NCBI RefSeq assembly: GCF_000801105.2 | Contig: NC_079511.1 | Span: 23,335,792 to 23,399,791, forward strand | Length of the DNA stretch: 64,000 nt | Direction: 5' to 3' | Source of the DNA: Raphanus sativus | Taxonomy: Eukaryota; Streptophyta; Magnoliopsida; Brassicales; Brassicaceae | Part shown: piece after piece, positions 47,423 through 60,124 of the stretch | Numbering within the stretch: position 1 is the first letter of the stretch | Layout: every line of letters starts with the position of its first letter | The notes under the pieces: generated by a model | The model's input: the letters and a program-made list of their open reading frames with translations, nothing else | Database searches by the model: none | What the model was told of the DNA's origin: nothing | Position numbers and translations under genes: made by a program

Positions 47423-47442
47423 ACTACAAGTTCCTTTTGAAG

Positions 47443-48905
47443 ATGGCAAACAATGGTGTTCCCTTCCAAGTTCTATTGCCACTACAATTAAAAAATACGA
47501 CAGATTCTGACTGAGCTTCCGACGGACAATAACTTCGTCGTGCATTTCTGACTGACGATTTTCCGACGAAATTCCGACGTACCAAAATAAACAATTGTCA
47601 GAGTTTGGTCGGAAATGTCCGATGACATTCCGACGAAACCTGAGTCTTACGATGATGGTTACCTTAGGAGCACATGATGTGTTGGAGATAGTTGAGATAG
47701 ACTTCAAAGAACCAGATAATGAATGATGGTCTATCTCAAACTCAAAAGGATGGTTTGAGAGATTCAAGGAAGAGAGACAAGAAAGCTGTTTGTCTAATCT
47801 ATCAAGGATTAGATGAAGATACATTTGAGAAGGTTGCTGATGCAAGTATGTCCAAAGAAGCATGGGAGAAGCTTCAGACTCCTTACAAGGGAGCGGAACA
47901 AGTTAAGAAGATATGACTTCAAACTCTAAGAGGAGAATTTGAAGCACTAGAAATGAAGGAAGGAGAACTCATATCAGATTACTTCTCAAGAGTCTTGACG
48001 GTTACTAATAACCTAAAGAGAAATGCATGTCGAGAAGTTAGATGAAGTGAGAATCATGGAAAAATTTCTTAGATCATTGGATTTGAAATTCAAACATATT
48101 GTCACCATGATTGAAGAGACGAAAGACTTGGAGACTACTTGGATCACTGCAAACTTATGAAGAAAAGAAGAAGAAGAAAGAAGATATTGCGGAGCAAATT
48201 CTCAAAATGAGAATTGATCAAAAGGAAGAAGTTGTAAGTAATCATCCGAGACGTGGTGGTGGTCATTTCCGAGGACGAGGTCGTGGTGTAAATAGACGAG
48301 GCTGGAGACCATATGAAGAAAACTTCAACAAAAGATGAGAAAACTCATCAAGAGGTAGTGAAGAGGAAATACAAAATCAAGGTACGATAAATCAAGCATT
48401 AAATGTTATAGTTCGGAAAGTTTGGACATTATGCTTCTGAATGCAAAACTCCAAACAACAATAGAGTTGAAGAAAAGTCCAAATATAATGACGAAAGAAG
48501 TAAAGAAGAAGATATGCTATTGATGGCTTACAAGAAGGATGAGCCAAATGAGGTTCACAAGTGGTACCTTGATAGTGGTGCAAACAACCACATGTATGGG
48601 AATAAAAGAATATTTGTGGAGCTCGATGAATCGGTGAAAACTAATTTGGCTTTGGGATATGAATCGAAGATAGAGGTGAGAGGTAAAGGAAATATATATT
48701 CTCATCTGGTCAAAGAATGGAGATCATCAATTCATTTCCAACGTTTACTACATTCAAAGCATGAAGACCAACATCTTGAACCTAGGACAACTCTTAGAGA
48801 AAGATTATGACATTTGACTAAATAATAGTCTTTCTATAAGAGATAAAAATAATAATTTCATCACAAAGGTGTCAATGTCAAGCAATAGAATGTTTGTCCT
48901 AAACA
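47443..48905 (+). pseudogene. Copia gag-protease fragment with many lesions
   Basis: Gag starts MANNGVPFQV at 47443. Its N-terminal part is interrupted (about 47487-47650) by foreign sequence rich in ttccgacga motifs. Gag resumes with DGLSQTQKDGLRDSRKRDKKA, GLDEDTFEKVADAS and [15 protein letters not shown], then an RGRG-rich segment and FGHYASEC of a zinc knuckle whose first half is lost. The protease site is WYLDSGANNHM (about 48565). Stops and frameshifts occur throughout. Homology fades after SSNRMFVLN near 48905, before integrase. Intact relatives are common Arabidopsis copia elements. Confidence 0.8.
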
Positions 48906-48910
48906 TTCTA

Positions 48911-49107
48911 ACTCGACTCATAAGAGAAAGAGAGGCACCACAAATGCTGCCGCCATTTCCGTCAGAAGCTCAGAGCGACCTTTGTTAACTGACTAACACT
49001 AAGACCTCCACAACTCTCCTAGGTATACGTCGCAACAAGGATATACTCGACTCAGAAGAGAAAGAGAGGCATCACCAATGCTGCTGCCGTTTCCGTCATA
49101 AGCTCAG
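48911..49107 (+). repeat. Diverged direct repeat, 135-bp period
   Basis: 48911-48972 and 49046-49107 are 62-bp copies (ctcgactca-aagagaaagagaggc...aagctcag) separated by 73 bp of different sequence. The region is GC-richer than its flanks. It could be from a decayed gene or another element, and no protein is recognised. Confidence 0.6.
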
Positions 49108-50527
49108 ATACTGAAGGAAGGTGGCTCCCTCCACGCGGTCCGACGGGGTCGTCGGAGACTGGGCTCCACCTGAAATCATATCAATTATAAGATTTCAAAG
49201 ATGATATAAGAACAAAAATACTGGTGATGATTAGTTCGATTATTTCTCTAAAAATTTAGTTGTACGTAAGTTGTTTGTAACTCTAAAGTTGTTACGGTAG
49301 ATTTTGATGCAAATATTTTTGCTGTAATTAAATTTGTTGCACCTGCAAGTTATAGGCAATAGATATTTTAAAATAAAATATGTGAAATAGGTGATATATA
49401 TATAATTTTTTTCTTATAAATTATCAAAGTTTACTGTTATTTAAATGTGATATGTAACATTTATGTTCTTTAAAATATTTCAATAATTTAAAAACACCCA
49501 AAATTAAATTAAATTTTTATATATATTTTAATTTTGATTATCTAATTTATTTGATAATATAGATAATTTTTATTTACTTTAAAGATTCTACAGCCTACAA
49601 AAAAGCTTTAGGTTTTTACCTAAACTATATAAGAAAACAAATTTGCTTTAGTTTTTTTTGGTGTTGTAGCTTTAAACATAAAGCTAAGCATGATGCAGGC
49701 TTTAACTTTTAAAAATTAAACTACAATATGATTAGTAAAGTTTAGGGATTTAAAAAAAATTAAAACTAAAGTAAAGAAGTAAAGTCCTACCAATCACTCC
49801 CACTACAATTTCTCCAAAAATCTATATATGTTATTCTGTTATACCAAATAGCTCGGTATACAACCAAACTTGTTCGAACTTCTTAGACTATCTCTAATGA
49901 TATCTCATATAGGGAACAGTATTCGCAAATATTTATTTTGCACAGAATAATGTACTACTAGGATAATACTTGCGCCTTGCGCAGGATGAGGTTTAAAAGA
50001 AAAATAAACAAAATTTGGTTCTAAGATGAAAAAGTAATATTTGGTGTGTTTTTATAAAAATATATAGAATTTAAAATGATTTATATAAGTATTTTTAAAT
50101 ATTGGATGAATAATTTGTATTTACGATCAAGGATCTTGCATTATATATTTTTATTGACGATTTTGTTATGTTTATTTACTAAAACAAATCAAACCCGTTC
50201 AATTTTTTTTTTTCAAACTAATCTACTGCATTAATTTATATTTGATTATTCTAAACACTTGAAGATAGGTTCATCAATTTTGGAAAAAAAATATTTGTCA
50301 CAACTTTTATGTAAATTATAAAGGCATAACATATAACATAATAGATTCTCGAATTATTATTATTTTTTGCTCAAGGTATAGTGACGATCAAGAAAAAAAA
50401 GTCAGATTTGTGAATCTAGCTTTGTGCATTTATTTATTTCCTTGTAGATTAAAGATATAATATCTAATTACCTAAATTCCCCTAATTATATCGGATGAAT
50501 TATATTACTGACTACCGTTCAGTTAAA
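49108..50527. other. AT-rich DNA with one minus-strand Helitron 3' end
   Basis: No gene. At 49958-49961 the plus strand reads a-CTAG followed by gataatacttgcgccttgcgca, a reverse-complement Helitron terminus. Its 5' partner was not found. Confidence 0.45.
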
Positions 50528-52546
50528 TCTATACTATTAAAAGAGAAACATTCTGAAAAAATTTACTTATGCAAAGTTGTTGGACCTATTGGACCTATTC
50601 ATTTTTAGTCTAACCTTCTATATACAAACCAAAATGCATAACTTATATTTAACCTCCCACCGCATAATTTTCAACACCCAACGGTTTATATCAACCAAAA
50701 ATTAAGTATAAACAATTGCTTTTATCAAACCTATTCGATTGGTATTTCATACACACATTTTATCAAACGAGATCAAATGTTCTAATACAAAAGGGTCATG
50801 TGTCCATCATATCTGTCTCATCCTCCTCCATTAAAAGTATCAAGTTCTCTGCAGAGAGGCATCAATGTGATGTTTAATATTTTTTTTTATCAAATGTTTA
50901 TTCCACGCACATTTTATTCAATGAGATCAAATGATTTTCAGAGGGGGCATGAATAAGCAATCTTATATTTCATCTCTTCCATTAGAGCATCAAGTTCTTA
51001 ACAGAGATGCATCAGTGTCCAATTTAATGTATCAAAACAATTTTATACATTCATTTCTTTATTCATCTTATCCGATTCATATTAAAAATTTAGATATAAG
51101 AATTAAGATTGCGTTTTTCGTCACATTTTTTTGAATTACAAATACAAAACCAAACCCTATAACAGAAATAATAAACAAATATTTTTTACTTTAATATTGA
51201 GATTTTTTTTGGAATCTTAAATATCTGCACGTTTTTAGATTGTGTATTATACACGATTTTGAAAATAATTGATGTAGCTTTACATAATTATCATAGATTT
51301 TATAGAAAACGTAATCTAAATATTCTTTTAAGATCTCTTATTAGTAACAACCAAGATATTTAAAAACTTATACCCTAATTTTCGATGGCCTATACCATCT
51401 TACCCCTAATATTATAAATATACCTTCATTCTTTAAAATTTGAGAATTGTCCTATTTTAGTGGTATGGATTTCACTTCTGATCGAGTTTTAAACTAATTT
51501 TGATTGTTTAGATTTTTATTAAACTATCCCGGATTTTTCAATTCTAAAAAATAAAATATTTATATATTGAAATAAACAGATGTTAAAATTATTCATTCAA
51601 ATTTTAACTATCAGTATATTAATATCTTATATAATACCACTTTTTATAAAAAAATGAAATCAGATTTCTAATTTTTTTATAGAATTGTTATTTAAGATAA
51701 ATTTAAAAACTACAAAAATCTTATAAATCTATATTATTAAATTAGCCAAAACACTGTAAGTAATCTTAAGTCTCACCAAACATAATAAATGTAAATTTAT
51801 AAAATGCATACAAGATATAATACGAGATATAATAAGAGATAGTAGATTTAGGCATTCAGATTTTTGGGTCAGGTACCAATCGGTTTCTTTCGGTATGAAT
51901 CTTTCAGATCCTAGACATTTAGATCTAAGTAGGTATTTGATTTTGTTTTTTTTTGGGTTCGTGTTGGTTTCTTTTGAGTTTGGATGAATAATAAAATACG
52001 CGTAAACTACATGTAATTTTTGGGTACCAAATGGATCGGATCGATTCATATTTAGAACCCGAAAAATATTCAAAGTATCCAAAAAACTCCAAAAATAAAC
52101 ACAAAATACCCAAAATAATCGAATACTCAAAATTGTCCGAAATTGACCTGAAATCTGATACGATGAACCAAAAAGTACCCAAAATTTCATCTAAATATCT
52201 AAAATATTTGTATTTAAAAAAAAATTACTTGAAGCCTGAAACTATAACCGAAAACCAAGACCCAAAACTTAAAAATAATAATTGTAATACAAAACATATC
52301 CGAAATACCCAAATATATCTAATATACACAAATGTTAATTCAGGTTATTTTGAGTATCCAGTCCGGTCTCGGGTTAGATCCAGACTCAAACAGAGACCCG
52401 CATATCCAAAAAAATCTTAATAGGTATTTTGCTTTGGACTCGGATCCGAACCAATATCAATGCATCGTTAGTCTGTATATATCTTTTCAGTTAGATTTTA
52501 ATTAAAAAAACAAAACTCGCGCTTTTAAGCGCGGATCAAAATCTAG
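50528..52546 (+). mobile_element. Helitron(s) sharing one 3' end
   Basis: Two 5'-like ends are present: TCTATACTATTAAAAGAG at 50528 and TCTATATTATTAAATTAG at 51728, each after an A. The single 3' end is the hairpin cgcgcttttaagcgcg, then gatcaaaatCTAG, with a host T at 52547. The 51728-52546 unit (819 bp) may be a younger insertion in an older element that lost its own 3' end. No Rep/helicase. The interior includes a tandem duplication (about 50750-51035) and a gggttc-rich hAT-like core (about 51850-52470). Confidence 0.65.
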
Positions 52547-52647
52547 TTGAAACTTAAATGAATCCTAACCAACATCGAATAGTATACACCAGATAAAAAT
52601 AACATTTTCCATTGATATTGGTTTGAATTGTATTCCATCGTTCTATG

Positions 52648-53164
52648 TAGCCCTGGGCATTCGGGTTTCGGCTAGGGTCGGTTCGGTTTATTCGATTTTC
52701 GGTTTATTCGGGTTGGGATGTTTAGGAACCGGTCAATTTTCGGATTGGTTCGGTTCGGATAATGTCGGGTTCAAATCTGGTTTCTATTTTTTTATAAAAC
52801 CCAAAATGGAACCGAATTATAAATAATTCGGGTTTTGTTCGGGTTTAAAACAAAAAAAAACAGAAAATTTTCGAAAACCCGAGTTAAACAAAAAAAACCG
52901 AAAAAGTATTCGGGTAATTCGGGTAGTTCAGGTTTTCTGAAAGTTTTAGATTTATAAATTATATTTTATATATATTAAAATTAAAATAATGCATATTTTT
53001 TAATATATTCAAAATATTCGGGTACCCGTTCCGTTTTCGGTTCGGTCCCGGTTCGATTTCAGTTTTTCGGATTTAGAAATATAGGAGCTGTTCGGGTTTT
53101 TGTAGTTTTTAGTCTCGGTTTTCTCGGTTCGATTTTCGGGTTTCGGATAATATGCCCAGGGCTA
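52648..53164. mobile_element. hAT-superfamily MITE with perfect 8-bp TSD
   Basis: Inverted ends tagccctgggca / tgcccagggcta bound a 517-bp element flanked by gttctatg on both sides (52640-52647 and 53165-53172). The interior is dense in ttcgggtt/ggttcgg motifs. It is the best-preserved member of this family in the window. Confidence 0.88.
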
Positions 53165-53589
53165 GTTCTATGTCCTCCATTGATATGGACAAATGGTAGA
53201 GACTATATAATGTTACTATACAGAAACCAGATTCGACATCTAAATCATTCTATGACGTGTAGAACATTTTTTTTTTAACTTAACGTGTAGAACATTCTTT
53301 CGAATTAATTTGACATGTTTGTAGGGTGTAAAGACCTTGAACATTATAGTGCCGATCTTCGAACATCATAGTGTATGTCTTTTTAATCTATTCGTGTCCA
53401 AGCACAAAAACGACTTAAAGAATAATCGTGATGACTATTTGATATGCGAGATATGAGAGTTTGTAACCAAAATATTATATTTTGCTAGGATGTTTAATTT
53501 TATAATATGGTCAGACTATGCTGCTCTATTAAACTGCCACGTAAGATAATTTAGAGCACAAAATTATGCCACATAGAAAGGGGCTATTT

Positions 53590-54134
53590 CAGGAAGTAAC
53601 CAGCTATCACCTACGGTAAAGGTCAATGAGAACAGAGGAGAAGAGGGGAGTGGTAAGAAGATCGCCAGTAAGATTGTCACACCATTACGGTGTGATCAAG
53701 ATGCGAACGTCACCAAGCGTGACAAAGGGTTAATTCGTGCCATCTCATTCTCTCCTAAGGAGATGGGGTTACCTGATGATGATCAGATGATAGGTGCGCT
53801 TACGGAAATGGAAATTGGTGGTACAAGCAACAATGATGAAGGGGCGTATGATGCGGAGATGATGCTTGTGGAACACGAGGATGACTTGATGGGAGATGAC
53901 TTGATGGAGCTGGAAGCAGAGGGTTCTAAAAGCAAGGTAACACACGGTCAAGGTGACCCACAAGATCATATGGCGTCAAAGCCAATAGAGAAGCCAAAAG
54001 CATCATCGTCACATAGAAGTGGAGGAAGGTCTCGAATCCCTTTGGGTTTGAATAGGAAGGCGCAATTCCTCCGTCGAGGATCTCCGAAGCCGCACAAGTC
54101 CTCCTCTAGAGAGATTATTCATTCAGGAAGGTAA
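53590..54134 (+). pseudogene. LINE ORF1, C-terminal part only
   Basis: The frame is open from the truncated 5' edge to the TAA at about 54132. The visible part is hydrophilic and disordered: acidic in the middle (EHEDDLMGDDLMELEAEG), basic and Ser-rich at the end (RSGGRSRIPLGLNRK). The DUF4283 and zinc-knuckle domains expected upstream are absent because of the 5' truncation. The internal ATG at 53763 is not the true start. Confidence 0.7.
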
Positions 54135-54220
54135 CACACAGATCGGGTTAAGAACATGAAGGTTTCTACGCGTAAGAGCAATGGTATGGAGGGGTCCACT
54201 AACACCTCCAAAGATCATCA

Positions 54221-57200
54221 ATGAAGACAATCAGTTGGAACTGTCGAGGGATAGGGAACGACCTCACAGTTCGACGCCTTACGGAGATGTGTCAGAAGCA
54301 TCACCCAGGACTCGTGTTCCTTTCTGAAACGAAGAATAAGAGGCCGGTGTTGCAAAACATTCAGGCTGATTTAGGATTTGATCATTTGTTTACCGTTGAG
54401 CCACTTGGTCTCAGCGGAGGTTTACCTTTATTTTTTATGGATGAGTTTCAAGTTAATGTTTTATTTTCAAATAACAAAATGATTGACATTGAGGCAATCA
54501 TTAATGGAATAAAAGTCTATATGACGTTTGTTTATGGGGATCCTGTACTAGAACGAAGAGATCAAGTTTGGGAACGTCTTACGCGTTTCTCAACAACAAG
54601 AACTGGACCTTGGTTTATGATAGGAGATTTTAATGAAATCACTGCTCACAATGAAAAAGAAGGAGGAAGACAGCGCTCTGATAGCTCTTTTTTACCTTTT
54701 AAACAAATGTTAAGTGATTGTGGGATGTTGGAATTTCCATATACTGGAGATATGCTATCATGGGTGGGAAAGAGAGCAGGAAGAGTAACAGTTCGTTGTC
54801 GTCTTGACAGAGCTGTCGGAAATGCGGATTGGCATGATAAGTTTCCTCATTCTATGGTGAAGTATATGAGGTTATGGGGATCGGATCATCGTCCGATTCT
54901 TGCAGACATACTCACAAAACCAACGAGAAGATCAAGAAAATTCAAGTTCGATAAAAGATGGTTGGATAATGAGGAACTGAGGCAAGTCATTTTGGAGGGA
55001 TGGAAATCACCTGATCTTCCTCCCAATGCGACTATAATGGAACATATTGCCAGCTGCAGAAAAGCCTTGAGCGAGTGGAGGCGGGAACATAATATTAACT
55101 CGGCAAAGTTGGTGGAGGAGCTCAAAGAAAAGGTGGAAGCTCTGTATGCAGATGATAATGCTACAACGGAGGAAATTGCAGCAGCTTTGAAAGAACTTTC
55201 AGATGCTCTTAAGGCAGAAGAAATGTTCTGGAAACAAAAGAGTCGAGTATTTTGGCTACGGGAAGGTGATCGGAATACAAATTTTTTCCATGCATTAACA
55301 AAGCAACGAAGAGCAAGGAACAAGATCACACAGCTCCTAGATGAAAACGGAAATGTAGTGAAAGATGAAGAAGGACTAGTAGCCATTGCTACTAGCTATT
55401 TTAGACAGATTTTTGAGTCTTCTAACCCCGAAGATATTGAGGAGGCGCTATCTGAAGTTCCTACAACAATCACGGAGCCAATGAATGAAAGTCTAACAGC
55501 CCCGATTACTGAATGGGAGGTTAAGCTAGCACTTTTTGCTATGCATCCAGAAAAAGCTCCGGGGACAGATGGGATGACCGCGCTTTTTTACCAGAAGTTC
55601 TGGGACATAGTAAAGGAAGATTTAACTCTTATGGTTAACAAATTCCTTACTGAGGGGACAATGCCACCAGGATTGAATGAAACGAATATTTGCCTCATCC
55701 CAAAGACTACAAAGCCGAATGAGATGACTCAATTTAGGCCCATTAGTTTATGTAACGTAAGCTATAAAATTATCTCTAAGGTCTTATGCCAGAGACTCAA
55801 GAAAGTGCTACCAGGCCTAATCTCGGAAACTCAGTCAGCTTTTGTTGCTGGCAGACAGATATCGGATAATATTATGATTGCGCAGGAGATGTTTCATGCA
55901 CTACGGACTAAGCCTAGTGGATGCAATAAAAGAATGGCCATCAAGACAGACATGAGTAAAGCATATGACAGGATGGAATGGTCGTTCATTGAAGCTGCCA
56001 TGAGAAAGATGAGTTTTTCAGAAACGTGGATTACCTGGATAATGAGATGTATTACATCAGTCCAATATAGAGTTCTCATGAATGGACAGTCTAGAGGAAA
56101 TATTATTTCAGGAAGAGGTCTACGTCAAGGAGATCCTTTGTCTCCTTTCATTTTTATTTTATGCACAGAAGCGCTCGTTCGCCTTCTCAATCTCGCAGAG
56201 AATCAAGGGAAGATAACGGGGATGCGCGTCACACGCGCGTGTCAATCGGTATCCCACCTTCTCTTTGCTGATGATAGCCTTTTCTTCTGTAAGGCGGAGC
56301 CCCGTGAATGTGAAGAAGTTATGAAAGTAGTCAGGAAATATGGAAAAGCATCAGGCCAATGTATCAATTTTGATAAATCTTCCTTACTCTTTGGTAAGCG
56401 AATTAATGCAACCACCAGGCAGGAAATTAAAGATGTACTTGGTATACAGAATGAAGGCGGAATGGGGTCTTACTTAGGTATCCCAGAAGATATTAGTGGG
56501 TCTAAATGCAAACTTTTTTGCCTTCCTTAAGGACAAGTTGATGCATAGAGTTAATGGCTGGACAGGTAGATGGCTCTCGAAAGGGGGAAAGGAGGTGCTG
56601 ATTAAATCCATTCTGCTGCTCTTCCGACATATGTTATGTCTACTTTCCTACTCCCATTGGAGATATGTGAAAATCTTGCCAGTGCTATTGCACAATTTTG
56701 GTGGAGCTCCAATCCCCCGAAAAGAGGAATACACTGGTCAAAATGGGAAAAAGTATGTTTACCAAGAGAGGAAGGTGGGATTGGATTTCGTATGATCCAT
56801 GAGTTTAATCTGGCTCTATTGGCAAAACAATTATGGAGGCTAGTACAATACCCTGATTCGCTGGTGGCTAGAGTTCTGAAGGGAAGATATTACAGGATGA
56901 GCTCGCCTTTACGAATAAATTCTGTAAATAGTCCTTCTTATGTGTGGAGTAGCATTTACAGCGGCAAAGGAACTCTTGTTACTGGGGATAAGACATAAGA
57001 TACATTCTGGATATGAAGTTAAAGTGTGGGAGGATCCATGGATCCCAACGATACCCGCTAGGTCAGCTACACCTGTAGTACCAATTATGAATCCAAATAT
57101 GAGGGTCAGTGATCTCATTAATCAGGAATCGAAGACATGGGATATTGGCTTGCTGGAACAATATGTCAACACTGACGATATACCTCTTATTAGGAGCTTG

Positions 57201-58289
57201 GCTATAAGTACCACTCATCGACGAGACACATTCTGCTGGAATTACACAAAGAATGGACAATATACGGTTAAGTCCGGATATTGGGTTCTCAGAAATATCC
57301 TCAAGGAGAAAAACGAAAATGAAGTGCTAGAGCCGAGTGTGACTAAGCTTCAAGCCTTTGCTTCGAAGCTAAAGGCGCCAAAGAAAATTTGTCATCTTAT
57401 ATGGCAATTGTTAACTGGACACGTGGCAGTAACAAGGAACTTGGTCAGGCGAAATATGAGATGCGATAATTACTGTCCAAGGTGTGGTGAACCAGAGGAA
57501 TCTGTAACCCATGCTATTTTTGAATGTCCGCCTGCCTTACAAGTTTGGTCACTATCATCTATTCCAACGAGTCAAGACATCTTTCCAGTAACAAGCATCT
57601 ATGCGAACATGGACTACCTATTCTGGAGGAAGAACAACATAATTGAACCTGAACAACACAGAGACCCATATCCCTGGATAATTTGGGTATATTTGGAAGG
57701 CGCAGAATGATAAACTCTTCCGGGGAATAGATTAGGGATCCTCTGGAACTAGTAAGATATGCAGAAAGTGAATGCCAGGCTTGGTTTGCTGCAAACGAGG
57801 TGGTGCCACCAGTGATACAAGGTAGCAATGACGAGGATTCCAAGTCTTAAGCTTGGGTAATATCTGCTTAATAGATGGATCCTGGACAGGCCATGATCAG
57901 TTTAGCGGTTGTGGATGAGTCTAGATGGACAGTGGGAGAAATCTTCAACTCATGGGAACACGAAATTTACCTGGACGAGAATCAGCTTTGCATTCGGAAG
58001 TAGAAGCACTGCGATGGGCGATGGAGAATATGCTTCAACACTCTACATGTCAGAGCTTCGGAACAGATTGTAAGGAGCTGATTGCTATGATCGGGGATCC
58101 TCACGCTTGCCACGCTTTGCCACGAAACTAGAGAGGATAGAAACGCTACTGATCTGCTTCCCGGACTTCAAGATCTCTTATATTCCTCGAGCGCGCAATC
58201 AGATTTCAGATTTTTTAGCTAAGACAGCTAGATCCTTTCATAGGGAGTTATTGTTTATTGGTTGTTCTATTCCGGTCTGGTTACCCTGA
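54221..58289 (+). pseudogene. LINE ORF2: endonuclease-RT-RNase H, frameshifted
   Basis: The first 769 codons (54221-56530) are intact: endonuclease (TISWNCRGIG, GDFNEITAHNEKEGG, GSDHRPIL) and reverse transcriptase (EKAPGTDGM, FRPISLCNVSYKIISK, RGLRQGDPLSPFIF, LLFADDSLFF). The frame shifts near 56515, again near 56625, and near 56995. It then runs through the zf-RVT region (WEDPWIP, CPRCGEPEESVTHAIFECP) to 57710. The RNase H part (CLIDGSWTG near 57860, SEVEALRWAMENM, FGTDCKEL) is split over two frames to 58289. It would have copied LINE RNA at nicked chromosomal DNA but is now inactive. Confidence 0.88.
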
Positions 58290-58363
58290 CCACCTCAAGT
58301 TTGAGTAATAGAATAGCTGTTTGCCGTTCAAAAAAAAAAAAAAAAAAAAGAAAGGGGCTATTT

Positions 58364-59103
58364 TCAAATAATACAAATTTAAGGTGTTAATTTTTTAAAG
58401 AATCCCCAAATAATATATAGGGGATTTGAAAATATTTTCTCTCATTTTTCTGATATTTTCCCTTAAAACAAATAAGCTTTTATTTATAAATTAGTTCGAA
58501 ATTTTTATATAATTTTATTTTTTTTATATCTAAAAAAGATTCAATATTATGTTTTATACTTTAGAAAAATTATCAATATTTTTTTAAAATAATATATAAA
58601 TTTGTTTATAAGCATTTTGGAATTAATAATAAGTAGTAGGGAAATATGAAGAAGCCCACTGGAACAAAAATAAAAATTCATTTTGAAATAAAATATGATG
58701 TAAACCATATTATAAAAATTAAATGTAGGTATGGCTACATTTTCCTAGAATCAAATAATCAATCGACAAAGGAAAATTATGAAATCAAATAGAATTCCAT
58801 GAATATCTGAACTTTTATATTCTGAACAAGATCAAAAATAAAGGGAGAACAAAATGAATACTGGAAATTTTCAAAATACAATTTATATAGCAAAATATTA
58901 ATTATGTTTAATTTTAAAATAACAAAATATCATAAATTCTTATTTAGAATATTACTTGTAAGATGAATTACCTAAAAATTTGAATGTTGTTATACAAATA
59001 TTTTAAATTATTCAAATTATTTAGTATTTTATCTTAAAACATTTAATTAGTTGAAATTTATCTGAAAATTAAATTATTCAAAATAAGTGAAATTATCAAA
59101 AAT
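58364..59103. other. AT-rich intergenic DNA
   Basis: No gene or element end seen. Confidence 0.5.
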
Positions 59104-59328
59104 TGTTGGGATCAAAATCGGTCACGACGGAATCAATGCATGAAAGTCCCCGGAAAGTATTTCTCCGAACAAAAAGTCTCGTATAATTTGAAAGAAGTTC
59201 ATACGACGTCATTCTCAAATTAGAGTTACCAATCTATTCAACGAACAACTCTCAAACGGCAAAACGAAAGAAGGTCGGAGCTTGCTCTTACCAGGTGAAC
59301 TCAGTCATCACAGTTCACCCAAGGAAAA

Positions 59329-59378
59329 GCTCACTTTGTTCTCCTTTGAGTCTGCTCACTTTGTTCTCCTTTGAGTCT
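59329..59378 (+). repeat. Perfect 25-bp tandem duplication
   Basis: The unit starting gctcactttgttctcc and ending gagtct occurs twice back to back inside the LTR-like block. Confidence 0.85.
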
Positions 59379-59450
59379 GCATCGAAATGGCTTTCGTTTC
59401 GCCTCAATCGGAATTTCCGTTGAGATTTTCCGGAAAAACAAGACGCACCG

Positions 59451-59658
59451 CACGGCCCCGGACGCCGGCAATGGCGCCCATCACGGCCCCGGGCGCCGGC
59501 GATGGCGCCCATCACGGTCCTGGGCGCCGGCGATGGCGCCCATCACGGCCCTGGACGCCGGCGATGGCGCCCATCACACGGCCCCGGGCGCCGGCGATGG
59601 CGCCCATCACCCGGCCCCGAGCGCCGGTGATGGTGCCCATTGCGCGGTCTCGGGCGCG
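59451..59658 (+). repeat. GC-rich minisatellite, 31-33-bp unit
   Basis: Six units of the form cacggccccgggcgccggcg + atggcgcccat (four of 31 bp, two of 33 bp with an added dinucleotide) and a partial seventh. Each unit contains the palindromic gggcgcc/ggcgcc core. It is the most GC-rich stretch of the window. Overlapping open frames here (Ala/Pro/Met/Gly repeats) are by-products of the repeat. Confidence 0.9.
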
Positions 59659-60117
59659 ATCCAATCCCAGCCTGTCCAACTTAGATCGACCCCCGTATGG
59701 TCCTACTATCCCAGTTACGAGCCTAAATGTCTCTCGGTTCATCTCGATTAGAGTTATCATCGAAGATTTACGACTAAAACTGAGGAGATTAGTTCTCTCG
59801 TAAAGTATATCGTATGAAAAAAGAACGATTGACTTGAACATCGGTTCTCTAGACCGTACGATCTCTTTTACGAGAAAGACAATCTTTCCGAGAAATCGTA
59901 TAAACGTTCAAAGGCCTGAAACGAACTCGCTTATGACTTTAAGGATTCAGGCCCAACGAAACCATGACGGTCTATCACATTTCGCGAAAATAGGATAAAT
60001 GTCAAGTTTACGAAGATAAGTGTAAACAAGGATAATTATGAAGATCAACGAAAATTGAAAGAAGCCCGATTCGCGACAGATTCGACCCAAGAAGAGATAA
60101 ACCGACCTAAGGAGGAG

Positions 60118-60124
60118 TATATAA
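60118..60124 (+). promoter_or_regulatory. TATA box in the LTR-like block
   Basis: TATATAA in the context gaggagtatataaggggg is a plausible U3 promoter for plus-strand transcription. Confidence 0.45.

Larger units (their letters stand above)
53590..58348 (+). mobile_element. L1-type LINE with C-terminal RNase H, 5'-truncated
   Basis: The 4,759-bp plus-strand element starts inside ORF1 and ends in an 18-bp poly(A) run. The target duplication agaaaggggctattt is exact at 53575-53589 and 58349-58363. ORF2 has endonuclease, reverse transcriptase, zf-RVT and RNase H. Frame lesions accumulate in its 3' half. A perfect TSD with a damaged ORF suggests a copy born from an already mutated source or a moderately young insertion. 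Confidence 0.9.

Noticed and set aside
48911..49107. CRISPR-like spaced repeat
   Set aside because: Only two diverged 62-bp copies in a plant context. No array structure.
52031..52420. 129-codon plus-strand frame in a Helitron
   Set aside because: Translation of the ccgaa/ccaaa-word repeat core of a hAT-like element, not a protein.
54886..55386. 166-codon minus-strand frame
   Set aside because: Antisense shadow of the LINE ORF2 endonuclease/RT linker.
59371..59803. Overlapping Ala/Pro/Met-rich open frames on both strands
   Set aside because: They are translations of the 31/33-bp GC-rich minisatellite, open in several frames at once, with no start context or domain.
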